Below, in pieces: positions 42,312-50,951 of a stretch of 64,000 nt of DNA. The DNA lies in the NCBI RefSeq assembly GCF_025567405.1, contig NZ_JAOQKJ010000002.1, positions 1-64,000 of the forward strand, in the 5' to 3' direction. The first letter of the stretch is position 1, and each line of letters opens with the position of its first letter. The notes below the pieces were generated by a model. It saw only the letters and a list, made by a program, of their open reading frames with translations. It was not told where the DNA came from and did not search any database. This stretch comes from Suilimivivens aceti (GTDB lineage Bacteria > Bacillota > Clostridia > Lachnospirales > Lachnospiraceae). Made by a program: the position numbers and the translations under genes.

Positions 42312-43670
42312 ATGGCATTTGAAAGTTTAACAGATAAACTCCAGAATGTATTTAAGAACCTTCGCAGTAAGGGGAGGCTTACAGAGGATGACGTCAAGGC
42401 GGCATTGAAGGAAGTCAAGCTTGCTCTGTTAGAAGCGGATGTTAATTTCAAGGTAGTAAAGCAGTTTATCAAGGCGGTAGAAGAAAGAGCCATCGGCGCA
42501 GATGTGATGAACGGTCTGAATCCCGGACAGATGGTGATCAAGATCGTAAATGAAGAAATGGTTGCACTGATGGGATCGGAAACCACAGAGATCGCATTCC
42601 AGCCAGGAAAGGCCATTACCGTGATCATGATGTGCGGTCTGCAGGGTGCAGGTAAAACAACTACTACGGCCAAGATTGCCGGTAAGCTGAAGCTGAAGGG
42701 AAAAACCCCACTCCTTGCAGCCTGTGATGTGTACAGGCCGGCGGCAATCAAACAGCTGCAGATCAATGGTGAGAAGCAGAAGGTAGAGGTTTTCTCCATG
42801 GGAGAAAATCAGAAGCCTGCAAATATCGCAAAGGCTGCTATTGAGCATGCGAAGAAGAATGGAAATAACGTAGTGATCCTTGATACGGCCGGACGTCTTC
42901 ATGTAGATGAAGAGATGATGGAAGAACTTCAGGAGATCAAGAAGGCAGTTGAAGTCCATCAGACGCTGCTTGTTGTAGATGCCATGACAGGTCAGGATGC
43001 CGTTACGGTAGCCAAGGCCTTTAACGATCAGATAGGAATCGACGGTGTCATCCTTTCCAAGATGGATGGTGATACCAGAGGTGGTGCGGCACTGTCCGTC
43101 AAAGCAGTGACTGGTAAGCCGATCCTGTACGTTGGTATGGGAGAGAAGCTTTCTGATCTGGAGCAGTTTTATCCGGATCGTATGGCTTCAAGGATTCTCG
43201 GCATGGGAGATGTACTTTCCCTGATCGAGAAAGCACAGGAAAATATCTCCATTGATGAGAATAAAGAGAAAGAAATGGCTTCCCGTATGAAGAAGGGAAA
43301 GTTTGATTTCGATGATTATCTGGAGAGCATGAAGCAGATGCGGAATATGGGTGGTCTTGCCAGTATCCTGAAGATGCTTCCCGGCACAGGTGGTAAGGGC
43401 ATGGATCTGGAATCCATGATCGATGAAAAGCAGCTTGCCAGGACAGAGGCTATTATTTTCAGCATGACTCCTGCAGAGAGAAAGAACCCGAAGCTTTTGA
43501 ATCCGAGCAGAAAGCACAGGATCGCCAGAGGAGCAGGCGTTGATATTGCGGTAGTAAACAGATTCATCAAACAGTTTGAGCAGTCTCAGAAGATGATGAA
43601 GCAGATGCCGGGACTTATGGGCGGCAAGCGTGGCCGTGGCGGTTTCGGCGGCATGAGATTCCCTTTTTAG
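42312..43670 (+). CDS. ffh: Signal recognition particle protein Ffh
   Basis: A 452-aa SRP54 GTPase: N domain, G domain with GLQGAGKTTTTAK (G1), DTAGRLHVDEEMMEEL (G3) and SKMDGDTRGG (G4), and a Met-rich M domain (about 300-452) ending in MMKQMPGLMGG and a Gly/Arg tail. It binds signal sequences and the 4.5S/SRP RNA and delivers ribosomes to FtsY. It is translated with ylxM. A short gap and GGAGGTG lead to rpsP. Confidence 0.97.
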   Translation: MAFESLTDKLQNVFKNLRSKGRLTEDDVKAALKEVKLALLEADVNFKVVKQFIKAVEERAIGADVMNGLNPGQMVIKIVNEEMVALMGSETTEIAFQPGKAITVIMMCGLQGAGKTTTTAKIAGKLKLKGKTPLLAACDVYRPAAIKQLQINGEKQKVEVFSMGENQKPANIAKAAIEHAKKNGNNVVILDTAGRLHVDEEMMEELQEIKKAVEVHQTLLVVDAMTGQDAVTVAKAFNDQIGIDGVILSKMDGDTRGGAALSVKAVTGKPILYVGMGEKLSDLEQFYPDRMASRILGMGDVLSLIEKAQENISIDENKEKEMASRMKKGKFDFDDYLESMKQMRNMGGLASILKMLPGTGGKGMDLESMIDEKQLARTEAIIFSMTPAERKNPKLLNPSRKHRIARGAGVDIAVVNRFIKQFEQSQKMMKQMPGLMGGKRGRGGFGGMRFPF

Positions 43671-43732
43671 GGATATGACAGTGTTTTGAATTTCAATTCA
43701 AATATAAACAAAATTTTTCGGAGGTGAAAAAC

Positions 43733-43978
43733 ATGGCAGTAAAAATCAGATTAAGAAGAATGGGTCAGAAGAAAGCTCCTTTTTATAGAATCGTAGTAGC
43801 AGACTCCAGATCCCCCAGAGACGGAAGATGTATCGAGGAGATCGGTACTTATGATCCTAACACAGACCCCAGTACCTTCAAGGTAAATGAGGAGCTTGCA
43901 AAGAAGTGGCTTGCAAACGGAGCACAGCCTACAGAAGTTGTCAGCAGAATTTTCAAGCAGGCAGGTATTGAAAAGTAG
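43733..43978 (+). CDS. rpsP: 30S ribosomal protein S16
   Basis: An 81-aa protein starting MAVKIRLRRMGQKKAPFYRIVVADSRSPRDG, the S16 signature. The ATG at 43733 has GGAGGTG at 43720-43726; the in-frame GTG at 43724 is part of that site. It is followed by khpA, as in most Firmicutes. Confidence 0.97.
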   Translation: MAVKIRLRRMGQKKAPFYRIVVADSRSPRDGRCIEEIGTYDPNTDPSTFKVNEELAKKWLANGAQPTEVVSRIFKQAGIEK

Positions 43979-44007
43979 GAATTGTTGGCGGCCTTTGGAG
44001 GTAGACT

Positions 44008-44235
44008 ATGAAAGAATTAGTTGAAGTAATTGCAAAAGCGCTTGTTGAACATCCGGAAGAGGTTACAGTGACAGAGAAGGAAGAGGGTAAGCATGTTACA
44101 CTTGAGCTTCACGTAGCTGCAGCTGATATGGGAAAGGTGATCGGTAAGCAGGGAAGGATTGCAAAGGCTATCCGTTCTGTTGTGAAAGCTGCATCATCTA
44201 AGGAAAACAAGAAGGTTGACGTGGAAATCGTCTAA
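44008..44235 (+). CDS. khpA: KH-domain RNA-binding protein KhpA (YlqC)
   Basis: A 75-aa protein made of one KH domain with the GKVIGKQGRIAKAIRSV motif. KhpA binds small RNAs with KhpB (EloR/Jag) and influences cell elongation in related bacteria. A terminator-like hairpin follows, before rimM. Confidence 0.94.
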   Translation: MKELVEVIAKALVEHPEEVTVTEKEEGKHVTLELHVAAADMGKVIGKQGRIAKAIRSVVKAASSKENKKVDVEIV

Positions 44236-44248
44236 TGTGTATGAGAAG

Positions 44249-44275
44249 GGGAGCCCGCATAGGACTCCCTTTTTT
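44249..44275 (+). terminator. Terminator between khpA and rimM
   Basis: GGGAGCCC/GGACTCCC stem with one mismatch (44249-44256 with 44262-44269) and T6. Partial readthrough into rimM is likely since no promoter is evident after it. Confidence 0.68.
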
Positions 44276-44294
44276 ATAAAGGATAGGAGACATG

Positions 44295-44813
44295 ATGGAA
44301 AATATTCTGCAGGTCGGCATTATTTCCTCCACTCACGGAATCCGTGGAGAAGTGAAAGTATTTCCGACAACAGATGATGTGAATAGATTTAAAAAGCTGA
44401 AGGAAGTGCTGCTGGATACCGGTAAGGAGACGCTTCCCCTTACCATAGAGGGAGTGAAATTCTTCAAACAGTTTGTGATCCTGAAATTTAAGGGGATTGA
44501 CGATATCAACGATATCGAAAGATACCGGGGAAAAAGTCTCTATGTAACGAGAGAGAATGCGGTCAAGCTGAAAAAGGATGAGTATTTTATTGCTGATCTC
44601 ATCGGCCTTTTTGTAGAGAATGAGGACGGATCCTTTCAGGGGACATTGAAGGATGTACTGGAAACCGGTGCCAATGATGTCTATATTGTAACAGATCAGA
44701 ATACAGGAAAAGAAGTGCTGATCCCGGCGATCAAAGACTGTATTTTACAGGTAGATGTGGAACAGGGCTTTATGAAGGTACATCTGTTAGATGGACTTCT
44801 TTCAGAAAAGTGA
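44295..44813 (+). CDS. rimM: 16S rRNA processing protein RimM
   Basis: A 172-aa ribosome maturation factor needed for 30S head assembly. It has the RimM N-terminal domain (QVGIISSTHGIRGEVKVFPTT) and a C-terminal PRC-barrel (YFIADLIGL... to VLIPAIKDCILQVD). Tandem ATGs exist at 44292 and 44295; AGGAG at 44285-44289 is better spaced to 44295. trmD follows after 7 bases. Confidence 0.95.
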   Translation: MENILQVGIISSTHGIRGEVKVFPTTDDVNRFKKLKEVLLDTGKETLPLTIEGVKFFKQFVILKFKGIDDINDIERYRGKSLYVTRENAVKLKKDEYFIADLIGLFVENEDGSFQGTLKDVLETGANDVYIVTDQNTGKEVLIPAIKDCILQVDVEQGFMKVHLLDGLLSEK

Positions 44814-44820
44814 GGCAGCT

Positions 44821-45633
44821 ATGTTTTTTCATGTACTGACATTATTTCCGGATATGATCCGTGACGGGTTTACAACCAGTATCCTCGGACGAGCCGCTGA
44901 AAAGGGAATATTATCTCTGGAAGCAGTAAATATCCGGGATTATACAAAGAGCAGACATAAAAAAGTAGATGATTATCCGTACGGAGGCGGTGCCGGCATG
45001 CTGATGCAGGCACAGCCTGTTTATGATGCCTGCCAGGCGGTAATAGAAGGGATACAGACAAGAAAGAAAACTGCAGGAGAGGAAAAAGTCAGAGTCATCT
45101 ATTTAACTCCTACAGGACAGGTTTTCTCCCAGCAGCTGGCAAGAGAGCTTGCCAGAGAAGAGGATCTGATCTTTCTATGTGGACATTATGAAGGGATCGA
45201 TGAAAGAGTCCTTCAAAGGATAGTGACAGATTACGTTTCTATTGGTGATTATGTGTTGACTGGCGGAGAGCTGCCGGCTATGGTAATGATGGATGCGATT
45301 GCCAGAAATGTGCCTGGTGTTCTTGGAAATGAAGAATCTGCACAGACAGAGAGCTTTGATGATGGGCTCCTTGAATATCCACAGTATACAAGACCGGAGA
45401 TCTGGGAAGGGGAAAGGGTACCTGAAGTACTGCTGTCAGGAGATCACGCAAAGGTCGAAGAATGGCGGCTTGAAAAATCCCTTGCAAAAACAAAAGAGGT
45501 CAGACCAGAGCTATATGAGAGCTGGGCAGAGTCCCATCAGGAGTATTTCGTGAAAAAGGCAAAAAAGGAAGAACGACTCAGAAGAAAGCTTCAAAAGGAA
45601 GCCAGAAAAAAAGCTGAGGAGGAGCATTTTTGA
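44821..45633 (+). CDS. trmD: tRNA (guanine-37-N1)-methyltransferase
   Basis: A 270-aa SPOUT (trefoil-knot) methyltransferase that makes m1G37 and prevents frameshifting. The motifs are YPYGGGAGMLMQ, GHYEGIDERV and YVLTGGELPAM, with knot residues near SIGDYVLTGG. The C-terminal ~25 residues are a lysine/arginine-rich tail beyond the usual end. The ATG at 44821 is chosen; an in-frame ATG at 44791 lies within rimM. Confidence 0.96.
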   Translation: MFFHVLTLFPDMIRDGFTTSILGRAAEKGILSLEAVNIRDYTKSRHKKVDDYPYGGGAGMLMQAQPVYDACQAVIEGIQTRKKTAGEEKVRVIYLTPTGQVFSQQLARELAREEDLIFLCGHYEGIDERVLQRIVTDYVSIGDYVLTGGELPAMVMMDAIARNVPGVLGNEESAQTESFDDGLLEYPQYTRPEIWEGERVPEVLLSGDHAKVEEWRLEKSLAKTKEVRPELYESWAESHQEYFVKKAKKEERLRRKLQKEARKKAEEEHF

Positions 45634-45651
45634 AAAAATGGTGAAAAACAC

Positions 45652-45680
45652 TTGCTTTTATATGGGTTATATGATAAATT
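45652..45680 (+). promoter_or_regulatory. Extended -10 promoter of rplS
   Basis: TTGCTT (45652-45657), 17 bases and TAAATT (45675-45680) with TG one base upstream, giving an independent rplS transcript with a ~70-base leader. Confidence 0.65.
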
Positions 45681-45686
45681 ATTAAC

Positions 45687-45755
45687 GTTGCAAAAATGAG
45701 ATGGTCCTCTGTTACCAAGGTATTAAGAACATCCAGTTGATTCAAGGAGGCAAAT
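45687..45755 (+). ncRNA. Candidate L19 leader RNA (autoregulatory)
   Basis: The leader between the promoter and rplS can fold through GATG (near 45701) pairing with CATC (near 45731) around a CTCTGTTACCAAGG core. Firmicutes rplS leaders carry a known L19-binding element; identity here is inferred from position and a simple fold only. Confidence 0.4.
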
Positions 45756-46103
45756 ATGAACGAAATCATTAAGAACATTGAAGATGCTCAGTTAAAGGCT
45801 GAAGTAGCAGAATTCAACGTAGGTGATACCGTAAGAGTACACGGTAAGATCAGAGAAGGTAACCACGAAAGAATCCAGATCTTCGAAGGAACTGTCCTGA
45901 AGAGACAGGGAACCGGCGCAAGAGAGACCTTCACCGTAAGAAAGTCTTCCAATGGCGTAGGCGTAGAGAAGACATGGCCTGTACATTCCCCTAACGTAGA
46001 GAAGATCGAAGTTGTCCGTAAGGGTAAAGTAAGAAGAGCTAAGCTGAACTACTTAAGAGATCGTGTTGGTAAGAAGGCAAAGGTTAAAGAGATCGTTAAA
46101 TAA
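45756..46103 (+). CDS. rplS: 50S ribosomal protein L19
   Basis: A 115-aa protein with the L19 core FNVGDTVRVHGKIREGN and SPNVEKIEVVRKGKVRRAKLNYLR. CAAGGAGG precedes the ATG. It forms part of the 30S-50S bridge. A strong terminator follows. Confidence 0.98.
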   Translation: MNEIIKNIEDAQLKAEVAEFNVGDTVRVHGKIREGNHERIQIFEGTVLKRQGTGARETFTVRKSSNGVGVEKTWPVHSPNVEKIEVVRKGKVRRAKLNYLRDRVGKKAKVKEIVK

Positions 46104-46116
46104 GAAGAGCTTTCAG

Positions 46117-46150
46117 AAAGACAGCTGCTGCATGGTGGCTGTCTTTTTTT
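46117..46150 (+). terminator. Terminator of rplS
   Basis: A 9-bp stem AAAGACAGC/GCTGTCTTT (46117-46125 with 46138-46146) with a 12-base loop and T7. Confidence 0.9.
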
Positions 46151-46154
46151 ACTC

Positions 46155-46183
46155 TTTCTTTATCTTTTGATGTATGTTAAAAT
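46155..46183 (+). promoter_or_regulatory. Extended -10 promoter of lepB-rbgA
   Basis: TGTTAAAAT (46175-46183) is an extended -10; the -35 TTTCTT (46155-46160) is weak. Confidence 0.5.
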
Positions 46184-46212
46184 AATTTGTAATGGCCAGG
46201 GAGGAAAATGGC

Positions 46213-46794
46213 ATGGCAAGGAAAAAGGGATTGACCTTTTATGAAAAGGAAAAGAAAATTAACAAATCTACGATCCATGAGATCCTTTCCACACTGTTTT
46301 ATTGCGGAGTGGCGGTTTTTCTTGCTTTTGTGCTGGTATTTTCTGTTGGCATGAAGATCAGTATGGTAGGAGTTTCCATGGAACCTGCCCTGTATAATGG
46401 ACAGGAAGTACTGATTAACCGTTTTATTTATAAAATCACATCACCGAAGCGGGGAGATGTGATAGCATTTCTGCCAAACGGCAATCAGAACTCCCATTAT
46501 TATCTGAAACGGATCGTGGGATTGCCTGGGGAAAGCATACAGATCATAGACGGGTACGTATACATCAATGGAGAGAGACTTCCAGAGGATGAATATGATA
46601 AAATGGCAGATTATGGAATTGCCGGGAATGAGATACAGCTTGGCAGTGATGAATATTTTGTTCTTGGAGACAACCGGAATATGAGTGAAGACAGCAGGTC
46701 CGGTAATATCGGAGCAGTAAAGAAGGATACAATCGCAGGAAAAGTATGGTTCCATCTTTCCTGTGATGAGGAAGGGACAGGGTTTGTAAATTAA
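46213..46794 (+). CDS. lepB: Type I signal peptidase (first copy)
   Basis: A 193-aa membrane protease that removes signal peptides from exported proteins. One N-terminal helix (about 25-47), catalytic Ser55 in SMEPAL and Lys99 in YYLKRIVGLPGE, with the later GDNRNMSEDSR box. This is the short Gram-positive (SipS-like) form. The ATG at 46213 has AGGGAGG at 46198-46204, better than the ATG at 46192. rbgA begins on its stop codon (TAATG). Confidence 0.94.
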   Translation: MARKKGLTFYEKEKKINKSTIHEILSTLFYCGVAVFLAFVLVFSVGMKISMVGVSMEPALYNGQEVLINRFIYKITSPKRGDVIAFLPNGNQNSHYYLKRIVGLPGESIQIIDGYVYINGERLPEDEYDKMADYGIAGNEIQLGSDEYFVLGDNRNMSEDSRSGNIGAVKKDTIAGKVWFHLSCDEEGTGFVN

Positions 46795-47645
46795 TGAATT
46801 ATCAGTGGTATCCGGGGCATATGACGAAGGCTGTCCGGATGATGCAGGAAAATATAAAGCTGATCGATCTTGTGATCGAGTTAGTGGATGCCAGAACCCC
46901 CATGAGCAGCAAGAATCCGGATATCGATTCTCTGGCAGGTAATAAAGCAAGGGTGATCCTGCTGAATAAGGCAGATCTTGCTGATCCTGCAGGAAATGCG
47001 GCATGGACGGAATATTTTAAGAAAAAGGGCTTTCATGTTCTTGAGATCAACGCAAGGACAGGAGCCGGTGTGCGTGCTGTACAGGGACTTGTGCAGGAGG
47101 CCTGTAAGGAGAAGATCGAAAGAGACAGAAGAAGAGGTATTAAGAACAGGCCTATCAGGGCTATGGTGGTCGGTATTCCCAATGTGGGGAAATCAACCTT
47201 TATCAATGCTTTTGCCGGAAAGGGGTGTACCAAAACCGGTAATAAGCCAGGTGTAACCAAGGGAAAACAGTGGATCAGACTGAATCAGAATCTGGAGCTT
47301 CTGGACACACCGGGGATTCTCTGGCCAAGATTTGAAAATCAGCAGGTAGGTGAAAGGCTTGCCATGATTGGCTCCATCAATGATGAGATACTTCATGCGG
47401 ATGAGCTGGCAGCTGCCATCCTTATCTATCTGCAAAAGAATTATCAGGGGAAGATCCGTGAACGATATGAAACAGAGGAATCCGGGGATGCTTATGCCAT
47501 GTTAAAGGAGATCAGTATTCAGAGAAAGTGCTTTCTGAAGGGAGAGGAACCGGATCTTCTAAGGACTTCCCGTATCATCGTAGATGATTTCAGGGGTGGC
47601 AGACTTGGCAGGATCACGCTGGAGAGTCCGGAGGAGTGGAAGTGA
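46794..47645 (+). CDS. rbgA: Ribosome biogenesis GTPase RbgA (YlqF)
   Basis: A 283-aa circularly permuted GTPase: G4 (NKADLAD) comes first, then G1 (GIPNVGKSTFIN) and G3 (DTPGI). It is needed for late 50S assembly in Bacillus. The N-terminal MNYQWYPGHMTKA is characteristic. It is nested between two signal peptidase genes and overlaps both by 1 and 4 bases. Confidence 0.95.
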   Translation: MNYQWYPGHMTKAVRMMQENIKLIDLVIELVDARTPMSSKNPDIDSLAGNKARVILLNKADLADPAGNAAWTEYFKKKGFHVLEINARTGAGVRAVQGLVQEACKEKIERDRRRGIKNRPIRAMVVGIPNVGKSTFINAFAGKGCTKTGNKPGVTKGKQWIRLNQNLELLDTPGILWPRFENQQVGERLAMIGSINDEILHADELAAAILIYLQKNYQGKIRERYETEESGDAYAMLKEISIQRKCFLKGEEPDLLRTSRIIVDDFRGGRLGRITLESPEEWK

Positions 47646-48184
47646 AAAACAATACATTAAAAGAGATACTCAGCACCAGTATTTATTTACTGATCGTTCT
47701 TGTCCTTACATTTCTGGTAGTTACTTATGTTGGACAGCGGACGAAGGTCAGCGGTGCTTCCATGGAGCCGACACTTCATGATGGGAACAATCTGATCGTA
47801 GATAAAATTTCCTACAGGTTTTCTGATCCGGAAAGATTCGATATTATAGTATTTCCATTCCGCTATGAGGATAAGACATATTATATCAAGCGTATCATAG
47901 GTCTTCCGGGTGAGACAGTCTATATTGATGAGAATGGTACGATCTTCATTGACGGTGAGGAGCTTGAGGAGCACTATGGAAAAGAGGTTATTCTTGATCC
48001 TGGCCGGGCTTATGAACCGATCACACTTGGAAAAGATGAATATTTTGTCATGGGTGATAACAGGAATAACAGTTCTGACAGCCGGGATCCTGTAGTGGGG
48101 AATATCCACCGTAGTGAGATCATAGGAAAAGCGTGGATGCGGATCTGGCCGCTGGATCAGATAGGACTGATCCGGCATCAGTAA
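47642..48184 (+). CDS. Type I signal peptidase (second copy)
   Basis: A 180-aa paralogue of the peptidase at 46213-46794, with catalytic Ser40 (SMEPTL) and Lys83 (YYIKRIIGLPGE) and the GDNRNNSSDSR box. It has one N-terminal helix (about 9-30). The GTG at 47642 is favoured: GAGGAG at 47631-47636 is five bases away and the codon forms a GTGA overlap with the rbgA stop. Two closely spaced peptidases may differ in substrate choice, as SipS/SipT do in Bacillus. Confidence 0.9.
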   Translation: MKNNTLKEILSTSIYLLIVLVLTFLVVTYVGQRTKVSGASMEPTLHDGNNLIVDKISYRFSDPERFDIIVFPFRYEDKTYYIKRIIGLPGETVYIDENGTIFIDGEELEEHYGKEVILDPGRAYEPITLGKDEYFVMGDNRNNSSDSRDPVVGNIHRSEIIGKAWMRIWPLDQIGLIRHQ

Positions 48185-48195
48185 AGGAGCAGAAA

Positions 48196-48975
48196 ATGAG
48201 TGAAAGCATTGCAGAGATAAAGAAACAATTACAGGCAGCCAGTTTACCGGGGCTGCCTGATTTTTTAAAGGATCACGAAACGTTTATCAGAACTTATGAA
48301 ACAGATGAGAGAAGCGGTGTAAAAAAGCTGGTAGAACAGGCCGGAAAGCAGATAGATGCCTATGAAAAGGAACTGAAACGGACTGAGTCAATGAAACGCT
48401 TTGAAAAGGAATATGATAGTTATTCTTATATCTGTGGAATTGATGAGGTGGGAAGAGGACCACTGGCAGGACCTGTGGTAGCAGGGACCGTGATCCTGCC
48501 AAAGAACTGTGATATTTTATATCTAAATGATTCCAAGCAGTTATCCGAAAAAAAGAGAGAAGAGCTCTATGAGGTGATCATGGAAAAGGCGGTCAGTACG
48601 GGACTTGGCTTTGTGACGCCGGAGAGGATCGATGAGATCAATATTCTGCAGGCTACCTATGAAGCTATGCGTATGGCCATAGGAGAACTTGATCCTGTGC
48701 CGGATCTTCTTCTGAATGATGCGGTTACCATACCTGAGGTAACGATCAGACAGGTACCGATCATCAAGGGAGATGCCAAGAGTATTTCCATAGCGGCAGC
48801 AAGCATTATTGCCAAGGTGACAAGAGACCGGCTGATGACTGAATATGAGAAGACGTATCCGGGCTATGGCTTTGCAGCCAACAAGGGCTATGGATCCGCA
48901 GAGCATATTGCAGCCATCCGGGAACTTGGTCCGACACCAATCCACCGGAGGAGCTTTATCAGGAACTTTCTATAG
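48196..48975 (+). CDS. rnhB: Ribonuclease HII
   Basis: A 259-aa nuclease that removes ribonucleotides from DNA. The catalytic acids are in GIDEVGRGPLAGPV and the later LNDAVTIPE segment, with SIIAKVTRDR and GYGSAEH following. It has a ~70-residue N-terminal extension before the catalytic core. The ATG at 48196 has AAAGGAG upstream; the in-frame ATG at 48133 lies inside the peptidase gene. Confidence 0.95.
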   Translation: MSESIAEIKKQLQAASLPGLPDFLKDHETFIRTYETDERSGVKKLVEQAGKQIDAYEKELKRTESMKRFEKEYDSYSYICGIDEVGRGPLAGPVVAGTVILPKNCDILYLNDSKQLSEKKREELYEVIMEKAVSTGLGFVTPERIDEINILQATYEAMRMAIGELDPVPDLLLNDAVTIPEVTIRQVPIIKGDAKSISIAAASIIAKVTRDRLMTEYEKTYPGYGFAANKGYGSAEHIAAIRELGPTPIHRRSFIRNFL

Positions 48976-48983
48976 GAGGCGTT

Positions 48984-50642
48984 ATGAGGCTTTCTTCTTT
49001 ATTTACACAGGGAAATCAGCAGATACAGGAGAACAGTCGTGATATGTCCTTTTCCACGCTGGAAAAGGGTCTGAGAAACGGCATGAAGGAGATGGAGGGC
49101 AAGATGCCCGGGCAGTCTGTGACAGGAGAGGTCATAGAAGCAGATGGACAGGATATCCTGCTTGCAATAGGGAAAAACCAGCTCCTTCGGGCAAGGCTTT
49201 CACTTGCCATGGATGTGGAGGCAGGCCAGCAGCTGACCTTTGGAATTAAATCCATCGGTGGGATGAAGGTGGTCTTAAGTCCTCTTTTTGAAAATATGAC
49301 ATCCGGTTCAGGAGCAGAGAAAGCACTTGAGCTTGCAGGACTTCCAAGAAATGAAGAAACCATGAAGATGGTGGAAGCCATGATGAAGGAAGGAATGAAG
49401 CTGGATCCGGATTCTCTTTCTTCCATGTACAGGACTGTGAATGCCCATATGGATGCGGATATTACCACACTGGTACAGCTTAACAGGATGGGGCTTCCGG
49501 TGACGGAAGAGAATATCACGCAGCTTCAGTCCTACAAAAATTATGAAGGTCAGGTAACAGAGGGGGTAAAAATCCTGATGGGAGAGGTGGCGGAGCAGCT
49601 TTCTTCTCTGGCTGCTTCAGATAATCCGGAGGATGTATTTACTTTTTTGAAAGTAGTCCTTGGTGAGCCTTCCGGGACAGAGAATGTACAGACAGAGGAA
49701 AATATGGCAGGAGATGACAATGTCATTCAGACCTTCAAAAATGCTGTAATGACAGAAGCTCCAGAAGAAAATGCAGGGAAGGAAAAGCTCCCGTTTATGC
49801 CGGGAATGGCAGAACAGGCAGGAGAGAAAGGCTTAGGAATGGCGCTTTCAGATGTCCTGCAGAAAGCCGGATTTTCTGAAGAAACGGTAAATGCCTGTCT
49901 GAAAGGGGAACTGCCGGCAAAGGAGCTTCTTACAGAGCTTGGCAGGCTGGTGAAGGATGGCAGGCTGTCAACCGAACAGAAGAATGGTATCCTGGAGCTG
50001 CTTAAGGATAATGAGTTCCTTGAAAACCTGAAAAAGGGCCTGACAGAGAAATTCCTTCTGACACCGGACGAGGTTGGAGAGGATGGTCAGGTGGAAAAGC
50101 TCTATGAGAGACTGGACAGTCAGCTTTCACGGATGAATCAGGCACTGCAGGGAATGGCAAAGGAAAATCCTGCACTGTCCCAGTCAATTCAGAATCTTTC
50201 TTCTAATGTAGAGTTTATGAATCAGCTGAACCAGATGTTTACCTATGTACAGCTTCCGCTGAAGCTGTCAGGGCAGGAAGCTGCCGGGGAGCTCTATGTT
50301 TATACCAATAAAAAGAATCTTGCAAAGAAGGATGGGCAGGTCAGTGCACTCCTGCACCTTGACCTGGAGCATCTTGGTGAGATAGATATCCATGTCAGCC
50401 TGAGAGACAGCCATGTATCAACGAAATTCTGCCTTTCAGATGAAAAGGCACTTGATCTGGTGGCGGCCAATATTGATACATTGAACCAGAGACTGATGAA
50501 GAGAGGATATTCCATGGACGCTTCTTTTGAACAGAAGGACAAGGCACAGCATCCAATAGATGAAATGCTGGACAGGGATAAAAAGGTATCATCAAAGGAA
50601 AAGGTTCTGATATCCAGCAGCTCCTTTGATGCCAGAGCATAG
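48984..50642 (+). CDS. FliK C-terminal-domain-like protein (YlqG-like)
   Basis: The 552-aa protein has a helical, Met/Glu-rich middle and a C-terminal segment (about 440-535) matching the flagellar hook-length control (FliK) C-terminal domain: LHLDLEHLGEIDIHVSLRD, then a region predicted to pack with LNQRLMKRGY. The N terminus holds a small beta domain (about 40-105, VTGEVIEADGQDILLAIG). Its place after rnhB and before an FlhB-C-like gene matches Bacillus ylqG-ylqH. No hook or export genes are in the window. The function of this pair is unknown. GGAGG lies 8 bases before the start. Confidence 0.72.
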   Translation: MRLSSLFTQGNQQIQENSRDMSFSTLEKGLRNGMKEMEGKMPGQSVTGEVIEADGQDILLAIGKNQLLRARLSLAMDVEAGQQLTFGIKSIGGMKVVLSPLFENMTSGSGAEKALELAGLPRNEETMKMVEAMMKEGMKLDPDSLSSMYRTVNAHMDADITTLVQLNRMGLPVTEENITQLQSYKNYEGQVTEGVKILMGEVAEQLSSLAASDNPEDVFTFLKVVLGEPSGTENVQTEENMAGDDNVIQTFKNAVMTEAPEENAGKEKLPFMPGMAEQAGEKGLGMALSDVLQKAGFSEETVNACLKGELPAKELLTELGRLVKDGRLSTEQKNGILELLKDNEFLENLKKGLTEKFLLTPDEVGEDGQVEKLYERLDSQLSRMNQALQGMAKENPALSQSIQNLSSNVEFMNQLNQMFTYVQLPLKLSGQEAAGELYVYTNKKNLAKKDGQVSALLHLDLEHLGEIDIHVSLRDSHVSTKFCLSDEKALDLVAANIDTLNQRLMKRGYSMDASFEQKDKAQHPIDEMLDRDKKVSSKEKVLISSSSFDARA

Positions 50643-50652
50643 GAGACAGGCT

Positions 50653-50943
50653 ATGAAAGAAAAGAAAGAAAAGGTAAAACAGGCCATTGCCCTCTCCTAT
50701 GACCCTGCAGAAGAAGCGCCGAAGGTCATTGCGTCCGGAAAAGGCATGCTGGCAGAAAGGATCATAGAGAGAGCACAGGAGTCCAAGGTACCGGTACACA
50801 GGGATGATTCTCTGGCAGAAACGCTGTCAAGACTGGAAATCGGAGAAATGATCCCGCCGGAACTTTATGAGGTGGTAGCGGAGATCCTTGTTTTTGTGGA
50901 TGCCATGGATAAGATCAAGGCAAAAATGGATAAGGTACGATAG
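50653..50943 (+). CDS. FlhB C-terminal-domain-like protein (YlqH-like)
   Basis: A 96-aa free-standing copy of the cytoplasmic domain of FlhB/YscU export switches. The sequence starts just after the point where NPTH autocleavage would occur (ALSYDPAEEAPKVIASGKG follows the pattern after that motif) and ends IPPELYEVVAEILVFV. The cleavage motif and all membrane helices are absent. The ATG at 50653 follows AGGAGAC; an in-frame codon at 50626 overlaps the FliK-like gene. Substrate-switch partners FliK and FlhB normally bind each other, so this pair may form a complex. Confidence 0.85.
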   Translation: MKEKKEKVKQAIALSYDPAEEAPKVIASGKGMLAERIIERAQESKVPVHRDDSLAETLSRLEIGEMIPPELYEVVAEILVFVDAMDKIKAKMDKVR

Positions 50944-50951
50944 GAGAAGGA

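Noticed and set aside
43658..43676. Terminator at the end of ffh
   Set aside because: Only a 5-bp TCCCT/AGGGA stem without U tract; rpsP is likely read through.
43686..43701. TTGAATT/AATTCAA repeat before rpsP as promoter or operator
   Set aside because: No -10 at proper spacing; AT-rich palindromes of this size arise by chance.
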